Shown piece after piece: positions 56,781 to 64,000 of a DNA stretch of 64,000 nt. The notes under the pieces are model-generated. The model saw nothing but the letters and a program-made list of their open reading frames with translations, had not been told where the DNA came from and ran no database searches. Made by a program: the position numbers and the translations under genes. Origin of the DNA: Bacillus tuaregi (lineage in GTDB: Bacteria; Bacillota; Bacilli; Bacillales; Cytobacillaceae); the NCBI RefSeq assembly GCF_900104575.1, contig NZ_LT629731.1:632189-696188 (forward strand), in the 5' to 3' direction. The stretch's first letter is position 1. Every line of letters begins with the position of its first letter.

Positions 56781-57007
56781 TTAACTTCATTCAGCAAATG
56801 CTTTTTGTACCGAAAGCTTGCGACAGGTACAGAAGTCCTCCATTTCTAAAAGTGGGGCATGAATGCAAATGGCACTTCGATTCAGTGGGGGATCAAACTC
56901 CAGCTGAATGAAGTTAAGCCTCCGGCGGATGTCTCGGATTAATAAAGGTAGTTTATCGAGCGAGCTCGATAAAAATCCAGACGCAAATTCGACGGGCGAA
57001 TTTGATT
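56781..57007 (+). repeat. Composite module A+B repeat, copy 5 (longest)
   Basis: Module A with the extra tgtacc...ggtaca hairpin and the cctccatttctaaaagtggg arm, ending ctgaatgaagttaa gcctccggcgg, a linker (atgtctcggattaataaag), then module B (gtagtttatcgagcgagctc ... cgaatttgatta). It ends 15 bp before the chorismate mutase start. A frame across it gives a spurious N-terminal extension (NPDANSTGEFD type). 56446-56780 shows no supported gene. Confidence 0.85.
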
Positions 57008-57021
57008 ATAAAGGGGACAGG

Positions 57022-57309
57022 GTGGAACATATGGAGGAAATCAATCTAGAGGATTTACGGATTCAAATTGATAAAGTGGATCGTGAATTAATCAAATTAC
57101 TAGCAGAACGTTTTGAGTTAACGGAGCAAGTGGGGGTATACAAAGCAAAAAAGAATCTGAATCCACAGGATAAAAGTCGAGAAGCTAAGCAATTTGAAAA
57201 ATTGGAGAAGCTTTCCCTAGAAAATGGTCTAAATCCAGAATATGCTCAAAAAATCTTCAGATGTGTAATGGATATTGCCATATCCCGTCATCTAGAAATA
57301 GGAAAGTAG
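57022..57309 (+). CDS. aroQ: Monofunctional chorismate mutase, AroQ type
   Basis: About 95 residues of the all-helical type II chorismate mutase fold, which turns chorismate into prephenate. LEDLRIQIDKVDRELIKLLAERFELTEQVGVYK holds the Arg/Lys ligands, and KIFRCVMDIAISRHLE the C-terminal helix. GTG 57022 sits 5 bases after aagggg; the ATG at 57031 is the alternative. The frame runs further upstream into the repeat, but that part is an artefact. No other aromatic-pathway gene is nearby, so it is an isolated copy controlled from a repeat-flanked region. Confidence 0.88.
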   Translation: MEHMEEINLEDLRIQIDKVDRELIKLLAERFELTEQVGVYKAKKNLNPQDKSREAKQFEKLEKLSLENGLNPEYAQKIFRCVMDIAISRHLEIGK

Positions 57310-57337
57310 TCAGTACGATAAAAAAACTCTTCAGCAG

Positions 57338-57382
57338 GGGGCAGATGCTCGTGTAGTTTACACGATGATCTGCCCCTTTATT
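57338..57382 (+). terminator. Terminator of the chorismate mutase gene
   Basis: ggggcagatgctcgtgta-gtt-tacacgatgatctgcccc followed by tttatt, 29 bp after the stop. Confidence 0.85.
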
Positions 57383-57384
57383 AG

Positions 57385-58199
57385 GCGGCCTTGTCCGATA
57401 GAAGGGTTCAAAAGCCCAAAGCGAGGTAAATCTGAGGCGGCCTTGTCCGATAGAAGGATTCAAAAGCCCAAAGCGAGGTAAATCTGAGGCCGCGTTGTCC
57501 GATAGAAGGGTTCAAAAGCCCAAAGCGGGGTAAATCGGAAGTCGAACTGTCCGATAGAAGGGTTCAAAAGCCCAAAGCGGGGTAAATCGGAAGTCGAACT
57601 GTCCGATAGAAGGGTTCAAAAGCCCAAAGCACGAGAAATCCGAGTTCAAACTGTCCGATAGAAGGGTTCAAAAGCCCAAAGCGTACGAAAACCGAGGCCA
57701 ATCTGTCCGATAGAAGGATTCAAAAGCCCAATACACATGAAAACCGAGGCCAATCTGTCCGATAGAAGGGTTCAAAAGGCCAAAGCGGGGTAAATCCGAG
57801 GCCAATCTGTCCGATAGAAGGGTTCAAAAGCCCAAAGCACGAGAAATCCGAGTTCAAGCTGTCCGATAGAAGGGTTCAAAAGGCCAAAGCGGGGTAAATC
57901 GGAAGTCGAACTGTCCGATAGAAGGGTTCAAAAGCCCAAAGCGTACGAAAACCGAGGCCAACCTGTCCGATAGAAGGGTTCAAAAGCCCAAAGCACGAGA
58001 AATCCGAGGCCAATCTGTCCGATAGAAGGGTTCAAAAGCCCAAAGCACGAGAAATCCGAGGCCAACCTGTCCGATAGAAGGGTTCAAAAGCCCAAAGCGC
58101 ATGAAAACCGAGGCCAACCTGTCCAATAGAAGGGTTCCAAAGACCAAACCGCATGAAAACCGAGGTCAACCTGTCCAATAAAAGGTTCAAAAGAGTCGA
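57385..58199. repeat. 52-bp tandem repeat, about 16 units
   Basis: tgtccgatagaagg recurs at exactly 52-bp intervals from 57393 to 58173 (16 starts). Each unit carries a constant half (tgtccgatagaagggttcaa aagcccaaagc) and a variable half (gaggtaaatctgaggcgg, gtacgaaaaccgaggccaa, acgagaaatccgagttcaa and similar). 52 is not a multiple of 3, so it is not protein-coding; frames across it are artefacts. The last two units have tgtccaata and are the most diverged. No function known. Confidence 0.93.
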
Positions 58200-58225
58200 A
58201 ATCAAGCATTGATACACTCGCAAAT

Positions 58226-58263
58226 AAGGGCTTGAACATGCTAAGCATGCCACAAGCCCTCTT
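58226..58263 (-). terminator. Hairpin after the small membrane protein gene
   Basis: agggcttg ... caagccct with an inner catgct/agcatg pairing, 27 bp past the stop of the 58289 gene on the minus strand, followed by ttattt. Confidence 0.6.
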
Positions 58264-58288
58264 CCACGATAATATTTGAAATCGTACC

Positions 58289-58516
58289 TCAATCCTCTTC
58301 TTTATAAAATCGTTTACCCGTTTCTGGATGATAATAGACAACAAGCTTTTTTTTTGTTGTCGGGTCAATCGATACCTCGTTTGTCCGAATATACCCTTCT
58401 GGAACGTCTTTCCCATGTTTGGTTTTGAAGCGGCGGTCCCAAATAAACCAAGAGCCAAAAATGAGAATAGCCAAAATCAGAATCTGCAGTCCGAAATAGC
58501 CGAAAACCCACTCCAT
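58289..58516 (-). CDS. Small membrane-anchored protein
   Basis: 75 residues. Residues ~7-27 are one membrane helix (YFGLQILILAILIFGSWFIW), followed by a basic turn and a hydrophilic tail (EGYIRTNEVSIDPTTKKK, HPETGKRFYKEED). The start is 4 bp after the YbjQ-family gene's stop, so the two form an operon. Function unknown; the conserved-looking HPETGKRFY tail suggests a small cytoplasmic domain anchored to the membrane. Confidence 0.7.
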   Translation of the reverse strand: MEWVFGYFGLQILILAILIFGSWFIWDRRFKTKHGKDVPEGYIRTNEVSIDPTTKKKLVVYYHPETGKRFYKEED

Positions 58517-58520
58517 CTTT

Positions 58521-58841
58521 TTAATCCCGCTCAGCTATTACGGCGGTTCCGTAGGCAACGATTTCGCTCATGTTTTGTCCGATTTCACCTGAGTCATACC
58601 GCATCATGATAATCGCATTCGCACCCATTGCTTTCGCGTTTTCCACCATCCGGTCCATCGCCTGCTTCCTGGCGTCCTCGAGCATTTCAGTATACTGATT
58701 AATTTCGCCGCCGACCAATCCCTTAAAGGAAGCCATAATATCCTTGCCAATTCCCCTTGCCCTTACGGTTAGTCCAAATACAGGACCCTTCACCTCAACA
58801 ATTTTATAGTTGGGGATTCGTTCTGTCGTCACTACTAGCAT
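58521..58841 (-). CDS. YbjQ/UPF0145-family protein
   Basis: 106 residues from ATG 58841 (ggagt ~11 bases upstream; the GTG at 58850 is too near it). Matches the YbjQ/UPF0145 family: VTTERIPNYKIVEVKGPVFG, VGGEINQYTEMLEDARKQAM, then MGANAIIMMRYDSGEIG and EIVAYGTAVI. The family forms pentameric rings and was once named heavy-metal-binding, but its biochemical role is unsettled. Co-transcribed with a small membrane protein. Confidence 0.88.
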   Translation of the reverse strand: MLVVTTERIPNYKIVEVKGPVFGLTVRARGIGKDIMASFKGLVGGEINQYTEMLEDARKQAMDRMVENAKAMGANAIIMMRYDSGEIGQNMSEIVAYGTAVIAERD

Positions 58842-59000
58842 GGTGACCACACTCCATTCTTGGATTTATTCAATCGCTGCCTCTACCCTATGAAATTAAT
58901 ATATGAATCATCTCTCTCCATCATACCATAGGGCTTGTGAAGGTAGCATTATGGAACGAGTATGAGAAGGTGAATTCTTTTGAAAAAGGTATCACCATAC

Positions 59001-60680
59001 TCAGCCATAAAACCTCCAAGTTCCTCTCCCAGCCTCCTTTGCCTTATACAAAGCATGATCGGCCTTCTTTAAAAGCGTATGGGCATCCATACCGTCCTCG
59101 GGGAAGAAGCTGATTCCGATACTCGTTGTCGTATGGACAACCTCTTCATCTAAATGAAAAGGCACCTCCATTGCCATAATGATTCTGTCTGCAAGGCTTA
59201 TGACCTCTTTCGTTTCGGAAAAATGGGTCACATAAACAGCAAATTCATCGCCGCCTAAGCGGGCAAGAAACGAATGATCGCCGAGAAGATTATTTAAACG
59301 ATTTGAGACATCAATGAGCAGCATATCGCCAAAGTCATGTCCGAGCGTATCATTAATCAGCTTAAAGCGGTCTAAATCTAGATAGAAGACAGCGAAGCTT
59401 TCCATTTCCACGCTGGATTCCTGTAAGACCTCAGCTAATTTCTTTTCGAAAAAGCGTCGATTCGGGAGGTTCGTTAAATGGTCATGGTTTGCCGTAAACT
59501 CCAGTGTTTTTTTCTGCTCTGTATCCTTTGTAATATCAGCCATAATCCCATCTAATCGAATCACCGTCCCGTCTTCATCCTGATAGGGGAGGACTTGGTG
59601 GTGAATCCATTTCACCTTTCCATCAGCAGCGACAATCCGGTGCTCATACGACATTTCTTTGCCATTTAACGCTTGGTTAAAATAATAAACAACCGAAAAG
59701 ATATCCTCTGGATGAATATACTTAAACCAGGTAGGGTTCTTTTCAAGAAACTCGTTTTGGTCGACTCGATAGATTTCTTCAATTCCTTTTGAACAAAGGG
59801 TATAACGGCTTTGTCTGACGTCGTAGGACCAAATCCCAACACGTAGGCGGTCTGTCACCGACTTCATCTGTTCCTCATTTTCTTTTACCTTTAATTCTAG
59901 CAGTTTTTGCTCTGTTATGTCCTGAACGGTGCCAATGACTCGCACGGCTTTACCTGCTTCATTCTTCATGACATCTCCGCGTTGAAAAACAATTCGTTCT
60001 TCGCCATTGCTTCTGATGATGCGGTATTCCAGCTCGTAGCTTTGGCCGCTAGCTAGCGCCGTTTGAATGGTTTTCTAATAATTGCTGAAATCATTTGGAT
60101 GAATTAATGCCGTAACCGTTTGCCAGCACGGAACAAAATCAGAATCATCGACTCCGAAAATTTCATAGGTTTGGTTCGGCCAGAATGATTGATCCTGAAA
60201 CACATCATAATTAAAGCTCCCTATATTAGTAACTTTTTGAATGAATAGCAGATTATCATAAAGGTTTGAGATTTGATTTTTATATCCCTTTAAAGGTCGT
60301 AAATCCTGACATATACAAATAATGGTATCGGTTTCATAATTAATCAGAGTAATCTTAACCGGTATTTCATATCCTGTTTTATGAAGAAATGTAGCTTCAA
60401 AGGAAGAGGTTTGGTCCTTAAAGGCCTGCTGAATAGTAGAAGACATCCTTTTATACCTATCAGGGGACATCCATTTCTCGATGGAAAGACTGCGATTCTC
60501 AAGAGAATATCCCAGCAGGCTGCTTGCTTGCTCATTCATATAGATAATCTGATGTGCTTTATTAAGAACCATAACAGCATCTGGGTGTTCTGTGAACAAT
60601 GGGTTTTTTTCAAACTCATGCTGTTGTGGGGCGGTGTGATTCGTTGTTGTTGGACTTAATAATCTTTTAAAAAAACCCAT
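59001..60680 (-). pseudogene. PAS-PAS-GGDEF diguanylate cyclase with internal amber codon
   Basis: One 560-codon frame interrupted by TAG at codon 202 (60077-60075). Before it: MGFFKRLLSP, then a PAS domain (HPDAVMVLNKAHQIIYMNEQASSLLGYS) and the start of a second. After it: the rest of that PAS, a third PAS-PAC (LRVGIWSYDVRQSRYTL ... VKWIHHQVLPYQDEDG) and a GGDEF domain with RLGGDEFAVYV, which makes cyclic di-GMP, and no EAL domain. The C-terminal part could restart at ATG 59969 and still make the GGDEF. The ribosome-binding site ggagg precedes the true start. A sequencing error or recent mutation (e.g. CAG to TAG) is likely. Confidence 0.8.
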
Positions 60681-60865
60681 AGCTTTTCCTCCAAAAGAAC
60701 ACGATATTTCCTTTATACCATGAGAATCCTCCTTTGACTACAGGATATTAAAGTCAATCAATGGGTCTCTTTCCTCTGTCATTGCTTTACTAAATCAAGG
60801 TTCTAGGTATACAACCATTATTATAACGAAAAATATTCTTATTACACTTCTCGTGGGCGTATGAT

Positions 60866-60894
60866 TTCGACACTGAATTGGAACATGTTATAGT
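60866..60894 (+). promoter_or_regulatory. Promoter of the CynX-type transporter gene
   Basis: ttcgaca, 16 bp, tatagt: a sigma-A-like promoter 33 bp before the transporter start. Confidence 0.5.
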
Positions 60895-60927
60895 ATAGAA
60901 TAGTTTGTATCGAGAGGAGCTCGTCTA

Positions 60928-62127
60928 ATGGTATCACCTGATTCAGCCATCAAAACAAAATCGTTATACATAAGCCTATTTATTGTCGGAATTGTGCTAG
61001 TCTCCTTCAATTTACGTCCAGCCATTACCTCTGTTGGGCCTTTGGTCGGTATGATACAGGAGGATATGGGACTCGCACACTGGAGTGCCGGGCTGTTAAC
61101 TAGTCTGCCCCTTATCTGTTTCGCCTTCATGTCACCGCTCGTCCCGAAAATCGCCAACCACTTTCACAATGAGCTGACGATGCAAATTGGTCTCATTGCC
61201 ATTCTGGTCGGAATACTCATCCGTACCATATCAAGCGTATTTTTTCTTTTTGCCGGAACCTTTTTAATCGGCATCGGGATTGCGATTTGCAATGTACTGC
61301 TTCCCGTTGTGATCAAGGATAAATTCCCAGCCAAGTTCGGATTAATGACAAGCGTCTATTCGACTTCAATGGGTCTGATTGCTTCGCTGGCATCAGGCTT
61401 CAGCGTCCCCTTGGCTGTCGGAATGGACCTTGGCTGGCAGCGGTCCCTGCTTGTCTGGGGAATTCCAGCTGTGTTAGCCATTATTTTATGGGTCTTTTTA
61501 ATAAAAAAAAGCAAAGGACACAAAGGGGATATGAAAAGGTCGTCCTCTATCAGAGGTGGGGTTTGGCGCTCGCCGGTAGCCTGGTATGTCGCCTTATTCA
61601 TGGGCTTTCAGTCGTTCTTATTTTACGTCACAGTAGCCTGGCTGCCTGAAATCCTGCATAGCTACGGTGTCAGTACCGCAACGGCAGGCTGGATGTTATC
61701 CTTCACACAGTTTATCGGACTACCGGCCAGCTTTTTTGTCCCCGTGATTGCGGGCAAGCTTCGCAGTCAGGCCTGGATTGCCGGTATCCTCGGGGCCTGT
61801 TCGATTCTTGGCTTTGGAGGCATCATGTTAGCCTCCTCATATGTCCTCCTAATCTTTAGCATTATCCTCCTTGGATTAGGCCTGGGCGGAAGCTTTCCAT
61901 TAGGCTTGGCTTATTTGGGAATGAGAAGCAGGGATGCCAGACAGGCTGCCGAGCTTTCCGGTATGGCACAATCAGTCGGGTACATCCTTGCTGCAGTGGG
62001 TCCGATTGCAATCGGTTCGCTCTACGACGTAGCCCACACCTGGACCGTTCCGTTAATTACCTTAATCGCAGTCGGAGTCCTCGTCGGTCTTTTCGGAGCA
62101 AGCGCCGGCCGCAATCAATATGTATAG
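60928..62127 (+). CDS. MFS transporter, CynX/NimT family
   Basis: 399 residues, about 12 membrane spans. The family signature near the N-terminus is NLRPAITSVGPLVGMIQEDMG, with WSAGLLTSLPLICFAFMSPL and GIGIAICNVLLPVVIKDKF; the second half has WLPEILHSYGVSTATAGWMLS and GLGLGGSFPLGLAYL. CynX/NimT proteins export or import cyanate, nitroimidazoles or other small organics; substrate unknown. gagagg lies before the ATG. A terminator follows. Confidence 0.88.
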   Translation: MVSPDSAIKTKSLYISLFIVGIVLVSFNLRPAITSVGPLVGMIQEDMGLAHWSAGLLTSLPLICFAFMSPLVPKIANHFHNELTMQIGLIAILVGILIRTISSVFFLFAGTFLIGIGIAICNVLLPVVIKDKFPAKFGLMTSVYSTSMGLIASLASGFSVPLAVGMDLGWQRSLLVWGIPAVLAIILWVFLIKKSKGHKGDMKRSSSIRGGVWRSPVAWYVALFMGFQSFLFYVTVAWLPEILHSYGVSTATAGWMLSFTQFIGLPASFFVPVIAGKLRSQAWIAGILGACSILGFGGIMLASSYVLLIFSIILLGLGLGGSFPLGLAYLGMRSRDARQAAELSGMAQSVGYILAAVGPIAIGSLYDVAHTWTVPLITLIAVGVLVGLFGASAGRNQYV

Positions 62128-62135
62128 GCAGTTTG

Positions 62136-62172
62136 AAGAAGCAGGGGATCCGTTCTCCTGCTTTTTCTTTTT
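62136..62172 (+). terminator. Terminator after the CynX-type transporter
   Basis: aagcagggga-tccgtt-ctcctgctttttcttttt, a GC stem and T run directly after the gene. Confidence 0.85.
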
Positions 62173-62311
62173 AAGCTATTACGAGCACATTTAGCAGGCA
62201 ATTAATACGGTGAGCCTTTCAATTGTAGACGTTTGTTGAACAAAAAGGTTTCTGGGAGGGATTGATAGAGAGATGTCGAATGGTGTAAGGATAGAGAGCG
62301 ATTATTCTTAT

Positions 62312-62338
62312 TAGTCAAAATTCGAAGGACGAATTTGA
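62312..62338 (+). repeat. Module-B remnant
   Basis: tcaaaattcgaaggacgaatttgata resembles the terminal palindrome of module B (caaattcg-acggg-cgaatttgatt) with the rest lost. It lies ~60 bp before the LonB-like gene in the same orientation as the other copies. Confidence 0.5.
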
Positions 62339-62398
62339 TAATAGCTTGTTCCTTTCTGATGCTTGGGGATGATGAAACAAGAATGTGAGGGATGCTTT

Positions 62399-64000
62399 AT
62401 GAACCATGAGGATTATGAAAATGTTCTATCTGTTCACCGTGTGCCGATTTCAAAACTCCGAACAGAGTTTGATTCCAATACCTTCTCCTTTGAAACGACT
62501 GAGGCTTTGGAACAGCTGCCAAATGAGATGATTGGACAAGTAAGGGCGGAGCAGGCGATGGAATTTGGCTTGTCTGTCGAGCAGACCGGCTATAATCTGT
62601 TTGTTGTTGGACCGGCTGGGACTGGTAGGATGACCTATACACAGGACAGCGTGGCGAAAATGGCGGCTAAGCGCGTCACACCGAATGATTGGTGCTATGT
62701 TTATAACTTTGATAACCCAGATCGTCCGCTTGTCATTTCCTTTCCAACCGGTGAGGGTCAGCAATTTCAACGTGAAATCGAGATTTTACTAATCGACATT
62801 CAACGGGAAATCCGCTCGGCTTTTTCCAGTGAAATGTTCGAGAAGAAAAAGCGGACCATTCTCGAGGAATTTCGGTCAAGCATTGATGAGCTTTGGGCTA
62901 AAGCAGATACCTATGCGTTCGAGCATTCGGTGAAAATTGAACGCACCCATGCGGGAATCAATACAATTCCGCTCTTGTTCGGCCGCCCGATTCAGGTTCA
63001 GGAATTTGAGAAAATGCCTGATGAAACAAAGGATATGATTAAGGAGAACGAAAAAAACGTCGAGGAAAAAATCCAGGAAACCGTCTATCAAATCCGAAAA
63101 ATGGATGAACAGCTTCGGAAAAACGTCCAGCAGTTTATGAAGCAAACCACAGTCAACGCTGTTGAAGGCTTATTCCTGCCGCTTCGTGAAAAATATACCG
63201 AGCATCAAAAGGTCCTCCTCTATTTAGACGCCTATTTACGTGATGTGGTCGAGCATTACTCCTTTTTCACCGATCAGGAAGAGGAAAATCAACTGATGAG
63301 TGCGTTAACGGGTTCCAAGGAGCAGCAGCTTCATCGCTATACCGTTAACCTGTTTGTCAATAATCGGCAGTGCAAGGGGGCGCCGGTTATTTACGAAACC
63401 AATCCAAGCTACCATAATTTATTCGGTAAAGTAGAATACAGGGGTGCCTTTGGCAGCTATGTGACGGATTTTACATTTGTCAAACCAGGTGTCCTGCATT
63501 TGGCCAATGGAGGCTACCTCATTCTGCAGGCAACAGAGCTATTGCAGCAGCCGAATGCCTGGGTTCTGTTAAAAAGGGCACTGCAAACAGGAAATATTCA
63601 AATTGAAAATCCATATGAAGACCGGAGTGTTTTTCCAACGAGCGGGATTAAGCCTGAGCCGATTCCGCTCAATATTAAGGTCATTATTATCGGTTCTTAC
63701 TATCTATATGATTTGCTCTCCACAGTGGACGAGGATTTTCATAAGCTTTTCAAGGTAAAAGTAGAATTTGATACGGTCATGAAAAAGGATGAGGAAAACA
63801 GCCAGAAAATGGCTCGCTTTATTAAAAATTATGGCGACAAGCATGGGCTGCTGCCTTTCCATCGCAGGGCTGTGGCAAAAATCATTGATTACAGCTCCCG
63901 TTTAGTTGAGGAGCAATCCAAGCTGACCACGCGGTTTCAAGAAATCACGAAGGTGCTGGTGGAATCCAGCTATTGGGCGAAGAAGGATGAGCAGGACTTT
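62399..64000 (+). CDS. LonB-like ATP-dependent protease (partial, runs off the window)
   Basis: 534 codons are visible with no stop. The ATG at 62399 follows gtgaggga. The protein begins MNHEDYENVLSVHRVPISK and belongs to the AAA_32/LonB-like protease family. A P-loop GPAGTGRMTYTQ lies near residue 77 (Arg in place of the usual Lys, which this family tolerates), a long helical insertion follows, and the second ATPase segment reads FVKPGVLHLANGGYLILQATELLQQPNAWVLLKRAL with IKVIIIGSYYLYDLLS. The Ser-Lys protease domain would lie beyond the window edge, so activity cannot be judged. Confidence 0.87.
   Translation, partial: MNHEDYENVLSVHRVPISKLRTEFDSNTFSFETTEALEQLPNEMIGQVRAEQAMEFGLSVEQTGYNLFVVGPAGTGRMTYTQDSVAKMAAKRVTPNDWCYVYNFDNPDRPLVISFPTGEGQQFQREIEILLIDIQREIRSAFSSEMFEKKKRTILEEFRSSIDELWAKADTYAFEHSVKIERTHAGINTIPLLFGRPIQVQEFEKMPDETKDMIKENEKNVEEKIQETVYQIRKMDEQLRKNVQQFMKQTTVNAVEGLFLPLREKYTEHQKVLLYLDAYLRDVVEHYSFFTDQEEENQLMSALTGSKEQQLHRYTVNLFVNNRQCKGAPVIYETNPSYHNLFGKVEYRGAFGSYVTDFTFVKPGVLHLANGGYLILQATELLQQPNAWVLLKRALQTGNIQIENPYEDRSVFPTSGIKPEPIPLNIKVIIIGSYYLYDLLSTVDEDFHKLFKVKVEFDTVMKKDEENSQKMARFIKNYGDKHGLLPFHRRAVAKIIDYSSRLVEEQSKLTTRFQEITKVLVESSYWAKKDEQDF

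Noticed and set aside
56908-57021. N-terminal extension of chorismate mutase (NPDANSTGEFD region)
   Set aside because: This is translation through module B of the dispersed repeat; the family starts at MEEINLEDLR and a ribosome-binding site lies after the repeat.
57257-58458. ORFs across the 52-bp tandem repeats
   Set aside because: A 52-bp period shifts frame every unit, and the predicted proteins are repeat translations overlapping a real gene pair on one side.
1-64000. tRNA or rRNA genes and T-box leaders
   Set aside because: No cloverleaf, rRNA or T-box (GGGTGGTACCGCG-like) sequence was recognised.

Overview
The window looks like chromosome from a member of the Bacillaceae: moderately low G+C, strong AGGAGG-type Shine-Dalgarno sites, a Bacillus-type gntRKPZ operon, ECF and LctP transporters, and several dispersed repeat families of the kind common in that family. 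I could not run searches, so the genus is left open (Bacillus/Neobacillus-like is an inference).

Layout. 1-1.6 kb: a small gene of unknown function that looks frameshifted, a 60-aa protein, and a c-di-AMP (ydaO/yuaA-type) riboswitch with its terminator but no downstream gene. 1.7-3.5 kb: an IS3-family insertion sequence with a frameshifted transposase. 3.5-6.3 kb: a phage/element-like replication module (DnaD-like initiator with internal 14-residue repeats, DnaB-like helicase, small protein). 6.7-13.7 kb: an exported alpha/beta-hydrolase with an S-layer-homology-like tail, a PiT phosphate transporter, an MFS exporter, a small coiled-coil protein and a GH3 beta-N-acetylhexosaminidase. 13.9-19.1 kb: the gluconate operon gntR-gntK-gntP-gntZ with a promoter, operator and cre-like site.

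19.3-36.2 kb: a complete type I-C CRISPR-Cas system (cas3, cas5c, cas8c with an internal cas11c start, cas7c, cas4, cas1, cas2) followed by an array of 125 intact 32-bp repeats plus one degenerate terminal repeat (125 spacers). One spacer occurs twice. A dispersed Bacillaceae repeat and a terminator separate cas3 from the rest.

36.4-44.2 kb: a lipoprotein FMN/FAD fumarate-reductase-like enzyme, then a deoxyribose utilisation cluster (SorC-type DeoR, DeoC, FucP-like permease, DeoX-like epimerase, DeoK-like kinase) with a clear paired operator before deoC. 44.7-49.6 kb: a chemoreceptor, a 34-codon basic peptide gene with a Rex/Fnr-like operator, an ECF substrate-binding subunit divergent from pyridoxine kinase, and an unknown protein. 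50.2-51.0 kb: a peroxiredoxin in which the peroxidatic cysteine codon is UGA, followed at the right distance by a SECIS-like hairpin with a GGUC loop, so probably a selenoprotein. 51.2-64 kb: M20 amidohydrolase, NupC, CPBP protease-like protein, lactate permease, chorismate mutase, a 16-unit 52-bp tandem repeat, YbjQ-family protein, a PAS-GGDEF protein with an internal amber codon, a CynX-type MFS transporter, and the start of a LonB-like ATP-dependent protease that runs off the window.

A composite structured repeat (module A plus module B) recurs five times, with module B or its end lying directly upstream of genes and always in the gene's orientation. With the selenoprotein and the redox-operator peptide gene, it is the most worthwhile target for follow-up.
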